In this document: positions 1-9,312 of the stretch, one piece after another
Layout: each line of letters begins with the position of its first letter
Position numbering within the stretch: the stretch's first letter is position 1
Assembly (NCBI GenBank): GCA_946811695.1
Contig: OX328128.1
Span: 74,594,531 to 74,658,530 of the forward strand
Direction of reading: 5' to 3'
Origin: Gonocerus acuteangulatus
Taxonomy: Eukaryota; Arthropoda; Insecta; Hemiptera; Coreidae
DNA length: 64,000 nt
The notes under the pieces: model-generated
The model's database searches: none
What the model was told of the DNA's origin: nothing
What the model saw: only the letters and a program-made list of their open reading frames with translations
Program-made: the position numbers and the translations under genes

Positions 1-99
1 CCTAATCCTACAGCTCAATCCTTATCCAGCACCAGTCATCTACCCTCTCCACCAAGACGTGTTAATAGGAAGTGGATCCGTGATCTACAAAGGCAATGA
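1..99 (+). CDS. 3' end of an unidentified plus-strand coding exon
   Basis: Frame 1 is open from the first base for 32 codons and stops at TGA 97-99. The reading is Ser/Pro/Arg-rich and ends in RKWIRDLQRQ. A canonical AATAAA lies about 280 bases further on, as expected for a terminal exon with its 3' UTR. The exon start lies off the left edge, so neither family nor length can be given. If correct, this gene converges on the minus-strand zinc-finger gene whose last visible exon is at 730-834. It could also be a chance open frame, because 32 codons is short evidence. Confidence 0.4.
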   Translation, partial: PNPTAQSLSSTSHLPSPPRRVNRKWIRDLQRQ

Positions 100-379
100 A
101 GTGTTGTGTACTGATCAAAAATGAATGTAATCATAATAATTGAGAGTGAGATCGATGTAGATTTTGTCTCCTCAAGATATTATCGAATCTTGTTTGCCTT
201 CAATCATTCCGGCTAGTTACAATGTGTGGTTGGATGGTGTAAGGTAAACTCTAGGACATCCTAGAATCCTTCCTAACAAGGAAGTTACGGGGCTGACAAC
301 TGGGGACACCTGAGGCTTTAGCAAGCTACTTGTATCAAATTGCATAATACATTTGATTGTAGACTGTAATATTTCTGTA

Positions 380-385
380 AATAAA
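380..385 (+). terminator. Poly(A) signal AATAAA
   Basis: AATAAA is followed by a T/G-mixed stretch and sits 281 bases after the TGA at 97-99. It is the best candidate for the 3' end of the transcript containing that stop codon. Bases 100-379 would then be 3' UTR. From 400 to 730 I see only AT-rich sequence. Confidence 0.4.
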
Positions 386-729
386 ATATATTCATCGTCA
401 ACTCAAAAAAATCAGGAAAAAGATATAGTTTTATCACCTAAATGTGAAAAAAACTAATATAAAATAAAATAAAAAACTCAAAAGGAAATGAATATAAAGG
501 CTATTTTTGTTTATATAACTTAAATTCTCAATGCATTAATTGCAAACAAACATTGCCTTATTATTCATTATAAGTTGAAAGATTTAATATTTAAAGAAAC
601 CTTATTTGAAAATCTACACGAACTTAACGGACAGCCTAATATATAAATATAATTTAGAAAGAAGGCAGCACGCAACCTCCATGATACACCCTGTATAGTC
701 ACATAAAGTACCTATCAATAAGGGATTAC

Positions 730-834
730 CTGTGGCGGCCAAGACAAAACATTCTTGAACATGTGCTTTTAGATCCTTAAAGACCTCAAAAGGCATTCTG
801 CAGTGATGGCAAGTGTACGAGAAACCTGACCCCT
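730..834 (-). CDS. Zinc-finger exon (C2HC) of the minus-strand gene
   Basis: The exon is 105 nt, with acceptor TTCTATTGCAG just above 834 and donor CAG/GTAATC just below 730. It encodes FSYTCHHCRMPFEVFKDLKA followed by HVQEC, which gives Cys-x2-Cys, twelve residues, His-x3-Cys. The spacing matches C2H2-type fingers with Cys replacing the last His. Reading past the donor stays open for about 39 more codons, so an alternative retained-intron 3' end is possible. Confidence 0.7.
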
Positions 835-3131
835 CTGCAATAGAATAGAAGATTGGAGTCATAATTTGAAAGGATAGAATGAATTATGTCAGGGATACAT
901 CCTGTGGCTTAGGGTTATTTTAATAATATAAGAAAATAAAAATTACCTTCCATATCTCCAATTTCAACGGATATTTTTGATTCTTTTTCCAGCTTGATTG
1001 CCGCCCCATCCCATCCAAGAACTGTCAGCATAATACACTAGTAAGAGTATGATTTAATATTAAGGTAATAATATAATAAGATTTATGGGGTCTCCACGTG
1101 GTCTTGTGGCTAATGCTGTAGATTCTCATTCGGGAGATGGTGGGTTTGAATTCCACTGGCACCAGGAATTTTCTCATCTCACGGCTCATTAGGAAAATTC
1201 CCCAATGCACCATGAATGACAGCGGCCGAAAAAAATAAATAAATAAGACTTGTGTCCAATGTTGCTGGCCCTGATGCTAGCAGGCATAGGGTCCTAATGG
1301 GTGGAGTGAATAAAAGCTAGCACTTGCTAGAACTAAGTATTTTCCAAACAATGGCTAAGTTCCGAGTGACTAAAAATGTTAGCTCCAACTAGGCCAGCAC
1401 TTGCTTAGTTTATCACGGTTCCTAGCTGCAGCTAGGTAGAAGGTGTGAATAAAGAGCTGTGACTAGGTTCTTAGGTTAGCAATTGCTAAGGAAAAAGCTA
1501 GTCTGGCCTGGGTCATGCTAGCTTTTTAGATAGTCGTTTCTTTTCACTCAATCATGGCGGCGTTTATGCATTTTTGTAAGGAAAAGGAGTATTATATGCG
1601 CCGAGACGTCTTCACGTTCTATTTTCATCTTGTTTAGCTGCATTTTCTGTAGTAAAACGATTCTTTGAAGTTCTGCAGTTAATAGATCTTTTTTTTCTTC
1701 CGTAAACCTCAACTATTTTCGCACTTTTTCAATTTTTTATTTGCAATTAGTTGTGAAGCAGTGCTGGGTTCCTACTTCCTTGTTCGACGCTTGTTGATAA
1801 GTCGGTGAATCTAACTGCGATTCTTCTTGGGATTTTTGCCCCTAATACATGCTTTGTAAATGCTTTTCCCCACTGCTTCAATTTTATAGGCTTATTACCG
1901 GTAGCTTTTTGATCGGTTTTCTTCTTTATGCTTGATTTCATGTTACTCAGGAACTTATTTAACTGTGCAATTTTTTTCTGCCCAAAGTGGTCTCATTTAA
2001 TTAATTTTTAAGGTTTTTATGACACAATTTTGCCGATTTCGGAGGGGTCTGCAGCCCCCCCCCCCTAATAGGGCCCATGCATTTCGACAGTTGCACAAGA
2101 CACACTGAGCCCGATGTGGAGAGAGCAACAAACCCTGATAGGAAATAAGAGGGATGAGACAGGGGAGATAGGAATCCTAGCTGCAGCTAGGGGTTAGCAC
2201 CAACTACCCTTATCGCTTCCTTAGTTAATCAGGAGCTCTTACTTAGATCTTTTTAGTTAGAAGTAGCTCTTGTTTATTCACTCTGTATTAAGGAATAGCT
2301 ACATCTAAGGGCTAGATTCTACCTACTAGATCCTAGCTTTTATTCACTCCACCCAATGACAGTGGTGTACTCAATTCTTGTCAGATGATTTGAAGGGTAC
2401 AGATATAATTTCTTAAGGTCTTAAACCAGTATTGATCTACCTCTAATTTAAGCTCTAGCTTTAGCAAATACACACTGTATAATGGTTTTCTGTATTTTGA
2501 ATATTTATAAATTAGTATTAATTCTGTCCTACTTGTATAACAGTCCCGATGAAAGCTTGAATTTCAAGTTGAAACGTTGGCAAAGAATAAAACTTATTTT
2601 CACATATAGAATGTAGTTTTATTACGAGACAATGACCGAACCCTGACAATTTCTACATTTAGTTTTTTTTCTGTTCCTTTAGGCAAAGTATGAAATACAA
2701 GATTTGTAGCTTGTAGGAGTAACTTCGGGAGGTGCGATTGCAGATTTATATCCATGAACATCGTGTCTGATGATGTCTAGGAGAATTAGAAGAATGCCTA
2801 GGACGACTTTTGGGCATACGTGCTATGCGTTTCCGCTCGCTCAAGAACGTAACAAAACCCTAATTAATCCAACTTGCAAAAATTAATAGAATTCTATTAA
2901 ATTCTGCGAGTTGGATTGACTAGGGTTTTGATACCTTCTTGTGCGAGCATATCGAGCGGAAACGCATAGCACGTATGCCCAAAAGCGACAGCTTACGACA
3001 CGTCAGCTACGACACTTGAGTCTAAATATTAATTATACTTCTTCATTAAGGATGCGCTGTTTACGCCATCTTTTATAGCCTCCATAAGAGTGAACTTTAG
3101 TGCTTAATAACTTCTTTTCTAGTTGAGAGCA

Positions 3132-3166
<35 letters not shown>

Positions 3167-3801
3167 GGATTCCTGTTTAGTGCATCAAAATACGTTATAG
3201 AGCAAACTTTGAAGAACATCGGTGCTGAGGACGCTTTATTTTAGTGATTTGCATTGATTCTGAACACTCAAATTCTATAGAATGCCTGGATTCTATACTT
3301 TACCGGTAGCATATAGAAGCTCTGAAGCTCTCTGTACATACAGTTTTGATGGTTGATAAAGAAATATTAACCATATCTTTCACAGTCTTAAATGAAAAAC
3401 ACAGATTTTTTACTTTAGAAATACTAGTATGTGATATGATGCCTGATGCCATAAACATAATCCTATTTGACATATCTTGCCTTGTGTTAGAAATCATATT
3501 AGTATACAGAGAGCCCAAGGTTTGAGGCATGAGCACTATGTGCCCACGGCCATGTGTACAATTACCACTATGTGTGGTGAATTTTCTTCCGAAAAAATAA
3601 AAGGCATCAGCCCTTTCCTGGTTGGAAAAGGGTGGTCACCTGTGGACGATAACATTTAAATTAATAAAGATAAGTATAATACCTTCAAAGTGTCCAAATT
3701 CATTGGGCGGGTCTTCTGGCTGAGCTTCCATCTTAACTTCCACAAAAGTCTGTCCGAAAACTATATGTATATAAAAAAAAAAATCTGAAATTGTTGATTA
3801 T

Positions 3802-3870
<69 letters not shown>

Positions 3871-5134
3871 CAAAGGAATTACAAAAAAGATAAAACCACA
3901 GGACAAATACTGACAAAAAAACATATTTAAAAACAAGCTAAACCAGAAATTCACAAATATCTCACAAAATAAAACATAAGTAAAGATGGAATGGTTGGGA
4001 TTCGGCTTTACTTATCACCTCGACGGCTAACTATCTAATCATCATGATGAAAATAAAACATAATAGGACCAATTTTTATATGGCACAACTGTCAATAAAT
4101 TCATACATACAGAATAACTAACAGGAACAGTCATCCCGAAGTTATGATACTATTTTTTTATTGTCACTCTTTCTGCTGTAATTAGGATAGCAGGTCATGG
4201 GACCAACGTCTCTTAAGCCTCCTGGGAGTAGGCTTGATGGATGCAATATTATGTTAAATATCCTTATTTTGTATAAATCCTCAGGTGCCAATCCCAATCG
4301 AATGCTTGAGGAACGTAGTGAAGCGGATTAGGTGTTAGTCTAAGTTTAGAGGAATTTTCTCAATGAGCCTTGAGATGAGAAAATTCCTGCTGCCGGTGGG
4401 ACTCAAACCCACCATCTCCCGCATGAAAATCTAGACCACCGGGAAACCCTTTGATTTGTGATATTAATATCCATTTTACTCCCTTGAGAAAATACATTGA
4501 ATAAGTGACGAAATTACTTTCAAAATTGGTTAAATCCACTTTTTCATATAAACGATTTTTTGCATAATTATTTTTTTTTCGCACAGCAAAATCATTTTTG
4601 GGTTAAACTCATTAAATCTCATCAAACAAAAGGAAATGAATGTTAGTCTGAGATCATAAATATTAATTTCATCCAGAAATTTTACTAGTTTACAATTCTT
4701 TCTTTACCCAGAAAAGTTGTACGATTTGGATGTATCATGTGTAGAAATTTGACGCCTTAAGTTCGATTATTTGTGATTAATTCACTAGACACAATCATAG
4801 TAAAGAAATAAAAATATGTTGATATAACTGAATGGGACATGGAGACGAGAACTAATTCCCACGCCGCAGGGCTGTTGAGGGGTAACAAAGAAAAAATAAA
4901 ATTGTATACATTATAAAAGCATACATATACTGTGATATATCATTTAAGAGTGACCTATGTAGATAGGGTCATTGACCTGGGAGAGAAAACTACCAATTCA
5001 TATTATTGTAATTAATAGTTGCTTATTTGATTGTGTTTTTAAGGGGAAAAATAAATAACAGTCAAAACTAAATTTCTATGAGAGTATACAAAAAAAACAT
5101 GAAACATACCTTCACAATTAGTGGCATCAGACAT
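730..5134 (-). CDS. Spliced C2HC zinc-finger protein gene, 5' part (four exons)
   Basis: Four exons on the minus strand join into one open frame. They are exon 1 at 5134-5110 (ATG, begins MSDATNCE), exon 2 at 3760-3683, exon 3 at 1021-947 and exon 4 at 834-730. Every intron has a pyrimidine-containing AG acceptor and a GT donor (GTATGT, GTATTA, GTAATT, GTAATC). Every junction falls after the first base of a codon. The visible protein is about 94 residues: an acidic N-terminus (VEVKMEAQPEDPPNEFGHFE), a second acidic/basic linker exon, then a C-x2-C-x12-H-x3-C finger in exon 4. Such proteins are usually nuclear DNA- or RNA-binding factors; that is family inference. Introns 2 and 3 hold SINE and transposon insertions. 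The continuation beyond 730 is not found: further exons may be off the window, or exon 4 may read through its donor to a TAA just past 617. The gene is not recognised by name. Confidence 0.7.
947..1021 (-). CDS. Internal 75-nt exon of the zinc-finger gene
   Basis: Bounded by acceptor TATGCTGACAG and donor GAAG/GTAATT. It encodes a 25-residue linker beginning LGWDGAAIKLEKE. Its phase matches the neighbouring exons exactly, which is the main support, since the stretch alone is too short to stand out. Confidence 0.62.
1087..1247 (+). repeat. tRNA-derived SINE, type A (diverged)
   Basis: Begins GGGGTCTCCACGTGG, has an A-box-like segment (TTGTGGCTAATGC) and a B box (GGTTTGAATTCC), then the ATTTTCTCATCTCA body shared with the copies at 9126 and 48681. 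It ends in an AAATAAATAAAT tail. It lies in intron 2 of the minus-strand zinc-finger gene. Confidence 0.65.
1299..2347. mobile_element. TIR element with ends GGGTGGAGTGAATAAAAGCTAG
   Basis: The left end GGGTGGAGTGAATAAAAGC recurs inverted at the right end (GCTTTTATTCACTCCACCC). Internal CTAGCTGCAGCTAG palindromes occur near both ends (about 1424 and 2177). A minus-strand open frame at 1747-1941 (64 residues, Lys/Arg-rich) may be a coding relic; I do not recognise it. Part of a GC-tailed MITE is nested at about 1990-2078. Superfamily and target duplication are not resolved. Confidence 0.6.
1990..2078 (-). repeat. Partial GC-tailed MITE
   Basis: Contains TTTAAGGTTTTTATGACACA, a poly-C run and GGCCCATGC, the right half of the GC-tailed MITE found whole at 6318-6554 and 7474-7735. 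It is inserted within the TIR element at 1299-2347. Confidence 0.55.
2524..2660 (+). repeat. Penelope-like repeat fragment with hammerhead-like core
   Basis: Holds CCGATGA, a short hairpin and GAAAC at 2546-2575, then ATGTAGTTTTATTACGAGAC and GACCGAACCCTGACAA. This last module recurs at 8909-9036 and 11799-11968. The ribozyme core has C in place of U at one invariant position, so it is probably dead. Confidence 0.4.
2680..3310 (-). mobile_element. Element with AGGCATTCTATAGAATGCCT-type ends, left copy
   Basis: Runs from AGGCAAAGTATGAAAT to ATACTTTACCGGTA. The same sequence lies inverted at 61655-62395, covering both flanks and interior (for example CGAGCGGAAACGCATAGCAC and the AAATAAAGCG region). 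This copy is internally rearranged, with a long hairpin at 2808-2984 and a T-run at about 3137-3162. No coding sequence is seen. Confidence 0.6.
2808..2984. repeat. Long inverted repeat (hairpin)
   Basis: CTTTTGGGCATACGTGCTAT near 2808 is matched inverted by ATAGCACGTATGCCCAAAAG near 2984. The arms continue inward through an imperfect match (CCTAATTAATCCAACT against AGTTGGATTGACTAGG). The second copy of the element at 61655 has only one arm, so the hairpin is specific to this copy. Confidence 0.65.
3588..3672 (+). repeat. SINE type C, 3' part
   Basis: AAAAGGCATCAGCCCTTTCC, then the GGAAAAGGGTGGTCACC module and a TTTAAATT tail. The same tail module recurs at 38433-38545 and 49040-49150. Confidence 0.5.
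3683..3760 (-). CDS. Internal 78-nt exon of the zinc-finger gene
   Basis: Bounded by acceptor ATACATATAG and donor GAAG/GTATTA. It encodes FGQTFVEVKMEAQPEDPPNE and four more residues, an acidic segment of the kind often found N-terminal to zinc fingers. It sits directly left of a long (TA)n array that lies in intron 1. Confidence 0.62.
3806..3867. repeat. (TA)n microsatellite
   Basis: About 30 TA units. It lies in intron 1 of the minus-strand zinc-finger gene, 46 bases above exon 2. Confidence 0.95.
3979..4044 (-). repeat. Short Penelope-like fragment
   Basis: GTAAAGATGGAATGGTTGGG joins directly to TTTACTTATCACCTCGACGG and CTATCTAATCATCAT. These are the end modules of the palindromic insertion at 17696-18555, with the middle and ribozyme core deleted. 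Confidence 0.5.
4350..4450 (-). repeat. SINE type A, minus-strand copy
   Basis: Read on the minus strand: CCCGGTGGTCTAGATTTTCA, CGGGAGATGGTGGGTTTGAG, then the AGGAATTTTCTCATCTCAAG body. It resembles the full copy at 9126-9312. Confidence 0.6.
5110..5134 (-). CDS. Start exon of the zinc-finger gene
   Basis: ATG at 5134 is preceded (minus strand) by AAGCCTAAA, an acceptable insect start context. It encodes MSDATNCE plus one base and ends at a strong GTATGT donor. The phase-1 end fits exon 2. Upstream sequence above 5134 would be 5' UTR and promoter. Confidence 0.58.
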
Positions 5135-5454
5135 TTTAGGCTTAACTAATTAAACAGCTTAGTGTCAAGAGAAAATACATTTCATTTTTTCAGAAGATTG
5201 AGGATAAGATTAAAGTAACCTTATTCCTAGGTAACCTGCAAACAAATACTAGAACAGAATAAATAATTGTGGGCCCGCTGACCAAGGTATTCACACTAAA
5301 TTAAAGAAGATCTAGACCAATACACAGGCACGCCAAAAAGGAAGTGGTATTTTCCAAAGACTCCATATATTTATTCTTTCATATCTCGACACGCTGAATC
5401 CTAATCCGGTGTCCGTTTCATCCCATCACCTCAAGTTTAAGGTCATTTGAAGCT
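5135..5454. promoter_or_regulatory. Putative promoter side of the zinc-finger gene
   Basis: This AT-rich stretch is directly upstream of the minus-strand start exon. I see no clear TATA box or initiator. It is listed only because its position makes it the likely 5' region. A palindrome cluster follows at 5461. Confidence 0.25.
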
Positions 5455-5460
5455 CAAATT

Positions 5461-5529
5461 TCGTATGAAGTCGTATGCGACTTCATATGAAGTCGCATAT
5501 ATGCGACTTCGTATGAAGTCGTATGCGAA
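5461..5529. promoter_or_regulatory. Cluster of interlocking palindromes built on GAAGTCG/CGACTTC
   Basis: GACTTCATATGAAGTC (5479-5494) and GAAGTCGCATATATGCGACTTC's arms (5489-5510) are perfect and overlap. Flanking GTATGAAGTCGTATGCGA copies lie on each side. The cluster is about 330 bases upstream of the zinc-finger gene start. It could be a dimeric factor site, a hairpin or an expanded simple repeat; function is inference only. Confidence 0.4.
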
Positions 5530-6317
5530 AACTGAATTTCAACTGATTTCGATTTTTGTCTTTGCTATATATCGTGTTCACATCATTCTGCAATCAATAC
5601 ATATTATGCAAGGCACCCAGCTCATATTTCGGGTTTTGACCTTTAATCTGATGTATTCTTCGTAAACTGTCTTCAAGTTGTTAGATAAGTTTCTTCGGTA
5701 CTGTGAAACTTCAAGATGCCCACAAAAGTAACATAAATGGTCTGAACTATTATTACAATCGTGAGAAATAGATTGTGTTCTTTTAATGGTACACTCTGAA
5801 GTTTCCCAACAATGTAGAGATGCGGTCGTTTCATTAAGACGATTGTGGGACGATTGTCACCCTGACACCAACCGCCGATACTGGACATGCGAAACCATGC
5901 ATACTGCCTTCACCCCAGGGCTCTGCAGGCGAACAAAAAGCCGTTTTCTACCATATGGAGGTGCCCTGGGTTCCATTAGATGAAATATTTAATAAATGAT
6001 ATGGTCCTAATCACCGCGTCGAAAAGATTGCATGATTCTATTTCAAAGTTATCAATAAATATGATATCTTATATGCAAATAAAGAAACTAAAAACAATGA
6101 AATTCAAACTACATATAAAGAACCTATGGAACTGTAAGATCTAGAGAGTACATAAAGTGATACTTACATTTGGAAGTTCAATAAAAAAAACAGATGTGAT
6201 TAAACGGACGCTGGGTGCGAATTCAGCGACCCTTAAATCCTTGGAGGCTCTAGTTTTTTCTTCTTAATCGACCAGTCGATTTCACATTCGACCATTGGAA
6301 TATAAAGTGACCTTGAG
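5530..6317. other. Intergenic stretch, nothing firmly recognised
   Basis: Two overlapping short open frames on opposite strands (5673-5983) have uneven composition and no known motif. A decayed transposase is possible but unproven. No repeat family seen elsewhere in the window was found here. Confidence 0.3.
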
Positions 6318-6554
6318 GCATGGGCGTATATAAAGAGGGGGCTGTAGCCCCCCCCTCCGAAATTTTGATTTGATAGTAAAAATATGCCATAAAACCCTTA
6401 AAAATAAGTTAAATTCACTTAGTTCATAAAAAAATATTTTATTTTAGGCGTTTTAGTTGCCTAAAACTATTCCAAGTTCTAAATTGCAAGTATTCCGTAC
6501 CCCAGAAATGGTACCAGCCCTCCCCCCGAAATTATTTTCTATATACGCCTATGC
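6318..6554. mobile_element. GC-tailed MITE, complete copy
   Basis: Ends GCATGGGCGTATAT and ATATACGCCTATGC are inverted repeats. Inside are G- and C-runs and the conserved CCTTAAAAATAAGTTAAATT segment. It is about 237 bp and non-coding. This is the best-preserved member together with the copy at 7474-7735. Confidence 0.75.
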
Positions 6555-7214
6555 CTTGAGGACTATAATAGAAAAAAAAATAAAACACATATCTGGACAT
6601 AAAATATTCCGTTCTTTCAGAATCTGCAATCAAAAAAACATTTTGTGCAAAATAAACATATTTGTCCTTGAAATGACCTTGATTTTGCGCTGATGGGGTG
6701 AAACAGACCTCTTTCTTAGATTTCTTCTTTATCGACTTCATATGACATTTGAGTTTCAAATGCCCTTAAACCTGACGTGGTGGCATACCTTTTATGGGGA
6801 GTGAAGGCCAAACTCAGGAGCATTCTTGAGGTTATTGGGTTAGAGAATTTTGATTGAAGAAATATAGAAATGATGAACAGCTGATGATGGTTGAGATGAA
6901 ATGGTTGAACTGATGTAAATGGTTTTACTGGAGCTTCATGTATAAATAAAATGGTTGCCTGCAACATGGTGCTTTGCAAGATTATTTTAGCCTGCTTTGA
7001 GTCGGAACTTAAAATTGAAGGTATCGGTACTTAAAATTCGATAGTGTTGGTTTCGTTTTTGTTCCGTTAAATGTGTTCGTGTCTCGATGTTTTTCAGTTT
7101 ATTATTTGTTGGTTGTGAATTGCTTTTAGAAGTCAAATGATTTTTCCAGGAGAAAGGAATTAGTGGTTTCCATTATTTGTTGTTTGTAATAGAACTTTCC
7201 TTAATAATGATCCT

Positions 7215-7433
7215 GGGGTGCATACAGAAAATAATGTTGAGGGAGGTATAGTGCCAATAATAAAAATCTAGAACTTGGAATAGTTAGCCAACTAAAACGC
7301 TATTACACCCAAAACATTCTGAACTAAGTGATCTTGTTTAATATATTTTTGAAGCTTTTATGACACATTTTTACCGAATAAAGCCAAATTTCTGGGGGGG
7401 GGGAGCTCTAGGCCCCATTATATACGCTCATAG
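7215..7433. mobile_element. GC-tailed MITE, diverged copy
   Basis: Contains AAAATCTAGAACTTGGAATA, GTTAGCCAACTAAAACGC, CTTTTATGACACATTTTTAC and a G-run before TATATACGCTCATAG. It has the same layout as the 7474 copy, on the opposite orientation. Confidence 0.65.
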
Positions 7434-7473
7434 AATGACCAAAAAATATGTAAAGTATTTCCGCTTACAGTCG

Positions 7474-7735
7474 GCATGGGCGTATATAAGGGGGGCTGAA
7501 GGGGCCCCGAAATTTTTATTTGATCGGTAAAAATTTCATAAAACCCTTAAAAATAAATTAAATGAGATCATTTAGTTCATAAAACATATTCTATTTTGTG
7601 AATAATAGCGTTTAAGATGGCTAAAACTCTTCCAAGATCTAAATTGTTAGTATTCCATACACCGGAAATGGTCTCAGCCCCCCCCCCGAAATTTTCCCAG
7701 CCTCCTCCGAAATTATTTTCTATATACGCCCATGC
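7474..7735. mobile_element. GC-tailed MITE, complete copy
   Basis: GCATGGGCGTATATAAGG at the left and TATATACGCCCATGC at the right form the terminal inverted repeats. It is about 262 bp with internal G and C runs and lies about 340 bases upstream of the start exon at 8071. Confidence 0.75.
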
Positions 7736-7839
7736 TTTACAAATGGAGCCTGCGGGGAAAGGCGTTTGGAAACACGCAAAGATGACGCAGATCCTGCTTG
7801 TCGAGATTTATTTTTGTTTCCATTCTATTGTGTATCCGT

Positions 7840-8070
7840 TTTAACTCGAAGCCAATTGCGACGAGGACAAATATGTGTCGCCAACAGCGGAAGTGCGGTT
7901 TGACATGGAACGGAAGGCCAGAGGAAGCGGACTTCCGCTGGAGTGTTCAGTAGCATAGCTCAGCTCCGCGAGAATCAGTCTGTTTCCCGCCTTTTTGGAA
8001 CGGTTCCCGCGAAATCCTTCAATCCCCGCCAAAATGAGGCCATGCGGTACTGAACCCCTACATCCCAAGG
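7840..8070 (+). promoter_or_regulatory. GC-rich promoter-like stretch with an upstream ORF
   Basis: This is markedly richer in G+C and CpG than the flanks. It contains CGGAAGGCCAGAGGAAGCGG and GGACTTCCGCTGG, which are ETS-like GGAA cores on both strands. An AAAATGA start at 8034 opens a 14-codon upstream ORF that ends at TAG 8076-8078, overlapping the main ATG at 8071. If transcription starts above 8034, this uORF would reduce initiation at 8071. Confidence 0.4.
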
Positions 8071-8121
8071 ATGGGTAGTTCTTCGGAAGAAGAGACCAGG
8101 ACCAATTTCGCTTTCGTTAGG
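8071..8121 (+). CDS. First coding exon of an unidentified plus-strand gene
   Basis: ATG in a good context (CCCAAGGATGG) opens MGSSSEEETRTNFAFVR, and a consensus donor GTGAGT follows at 8122. The 51 nt end at a codon boundary. The GC-rich stretch just upstream supports a real 5' end. The acidic-serine start followed by NFAFVR is not enough to name a family. The best candidate next exon is 13944-14189, whose frame and phase fit. A family A transposon terminus begins at 8203, inside the putative intron. Confidence 0.5.
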
Positions 8122-8202
8122 GTGAGTCTTTGTTTTCCTAATATTTTTAAAGAATATTATATTTTACCAATACAGAGTAGACAGAATGACAATGATCACA
8201 AC

Positions 8203-8275
8203 AAAAGTCATCGCAGGAACTGCGTCATCTTAGGGCGTTTCCGTTTTTATCCCTCGTGTCTTTAGTAAAGGAATA
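8203..8275. repeat. Family A terminus, solo
   Basis: AAAAGTCATCGCAGGAACTG, then CGTCATCTTAGGGCGTTTCC and ATTAGTAAAGGAAT-like sequence, matching the left end of the MITEs at 20889 and 27555. No matching right end is close by. Confidence 0.5.
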
Positions 8276-8344
8276 AAAAAAAAAAAAAAAATGAAAAAAT
8301 ATATATACCTATCCAAAGGGATACAATTTAAAAAGTTATATTTT

Positions 8345-8595
8345 GGAGTAATATTGGGTGTTTTTATATGTCTGAATAGTGTGCTAATGTGTGGGCTACC
8401 TTCTGTTAAAAAGGCGCGTAAGTCTTTGGGTTTGGTCAGGTAATTGCGCTGTCTGCAGTTTGTATGTATGTGTTTAATGGTTAGAGTCTCGTTACAAAAA
8501 ACTACAATGGGTTTGTCCTTTCTGTCTAGTAGGTACGAATGCGTAATTAAGGTGTGCCCAATACGAAGCCTGGATAAAATTACTTCCCTGGACGA
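8345..8595 (-). pseudogene. I-like non-LTR retrotransposon C-terminal relic
   Basis: The minus strand is open for about 83 codons, reading SSREVILSRLRIGHTLITHS and onward, then a degenerate zinc knuckle (Cys, Cys, His-x5-Cys remnants) and a C-terminal segment ending near FRHIKTP. It aligns by eye with the C-terminal 100 residues of the element at 46744-48495 (RREEVVLARLRIGHSRLTHQ). The Cys-x2-Cys pair is partly lost (VVFC). It has no RT or RNase H part, so it is a 5'-truncated dead copy. Confidence 0.65.
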
Positions 8596-8909
8596 GATAT
8601 TTTTTTTTTATTTTTTTTTTACACTTTTTCTAAATTCATTTAAAAAAAACAATAAAAAAATGAAGCAAATAAACAGAAAAAACTTGCAAAAGAACGAAAC
8701 TGACACTTTCGAATTTTAATGCTACTTTCTTCTAATGATATCCCTCTAACAAAAATTGTTTAGGATTCGTCCTTTTAGGCATGGGCATGCATAGAAAATA
8801 ATTTCAGAGGGGGCGGCTTGGAGCATTTGGGGGGGTATGGAATACTAACAATCTAGAACTTAGGAGTAATTATAGCCGATTAAAAGGATATTACACCCAA
8901 AATAATATA

Positions 8910-9067
8910 AGGTAGGGATTGTCGGGGTTCGGTCACTGCTACTTAATAAAACTACATTTTATCATAAAAATGGATTTTTATGATAAAATGTAGTTTTATT
9001 AAGTAGCAGTGACCGAACCCCGACAATCCCTACCTTGCATCATCTACGGTCAACGATCTCCTCTCAA
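8910..9067. mobile_element. Palindromic Penelope-like insertion with 13-bp target duplication
   Basis: CCAAAATAATATA is present at 8897-8909 and again at 9068-9080. The insertion begins with a perfect inverted repeat (8909-9036, 63-bp arms, 2-base loop) containing GGGGTTCGGTCACTGC and ACTTAATAAAACTACATTTT. It ends with a short unique tail, CATCTACGGTCAACGATCTC. The same modules occur at 2600-2660, 11799-11968 and 50925. Confidence 0.75.
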
Positions 9068-9125
9068 CCAAAATAATATATTTTTAATAAACTATTTTTT
9101 AATAATATATATTTAATAAACTAAG

Positions 9126-9312
9126 TGGGGGTCTCCCGCGGTTTAGTGGCTAGCGCGCTAGATTTATAAGCGGGAGATGGTGGGTTCGATCCCCACCAGC
9201 GGCAGGAATTTTCTCATCTCAGGGCTCGCTGAGAAAATTCCTGGCTGCGCCCTGGATGTCGGTGCTAATGGCCGAAATTGCAAACTTTTTAAAGAAAAAA
9301 AAAAAAAAAAAA
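9126..9312 (+). repeat. tRNA-derived SINE, type A, full copy
   Basis: The head GGGTCTCCCGCGGTTTAGTG carries an A box (TTAGTGGCTAGCGC) and a B box (GGTTCGATCCCC). A body follows (AGGAATTTTCTCATCTCAGG, GAGAAAATTCCTGGCTGC, GATGTCGGTGCTAATGGCC) and an A-tail at 9294-9312. Possible target duplication AAACTAA flanks it. Confidence 0.8.

Noticed and set aside
7841..8068. 75-residue minus-strand frame upstream of the start exon at 8071
   Set aside because: It lies in the GC-rich promoter-like stretch, has no motif, and is better explained by low stop-codon density in GC-rich sequence.
9126..9200. Functional tRNA gene
   Set aside because: A and B boxes are present but the acceptor stem does not close, and the sequence continues into a SINE body with an A-tail; the same holds for 13529, 46186 and 49157.
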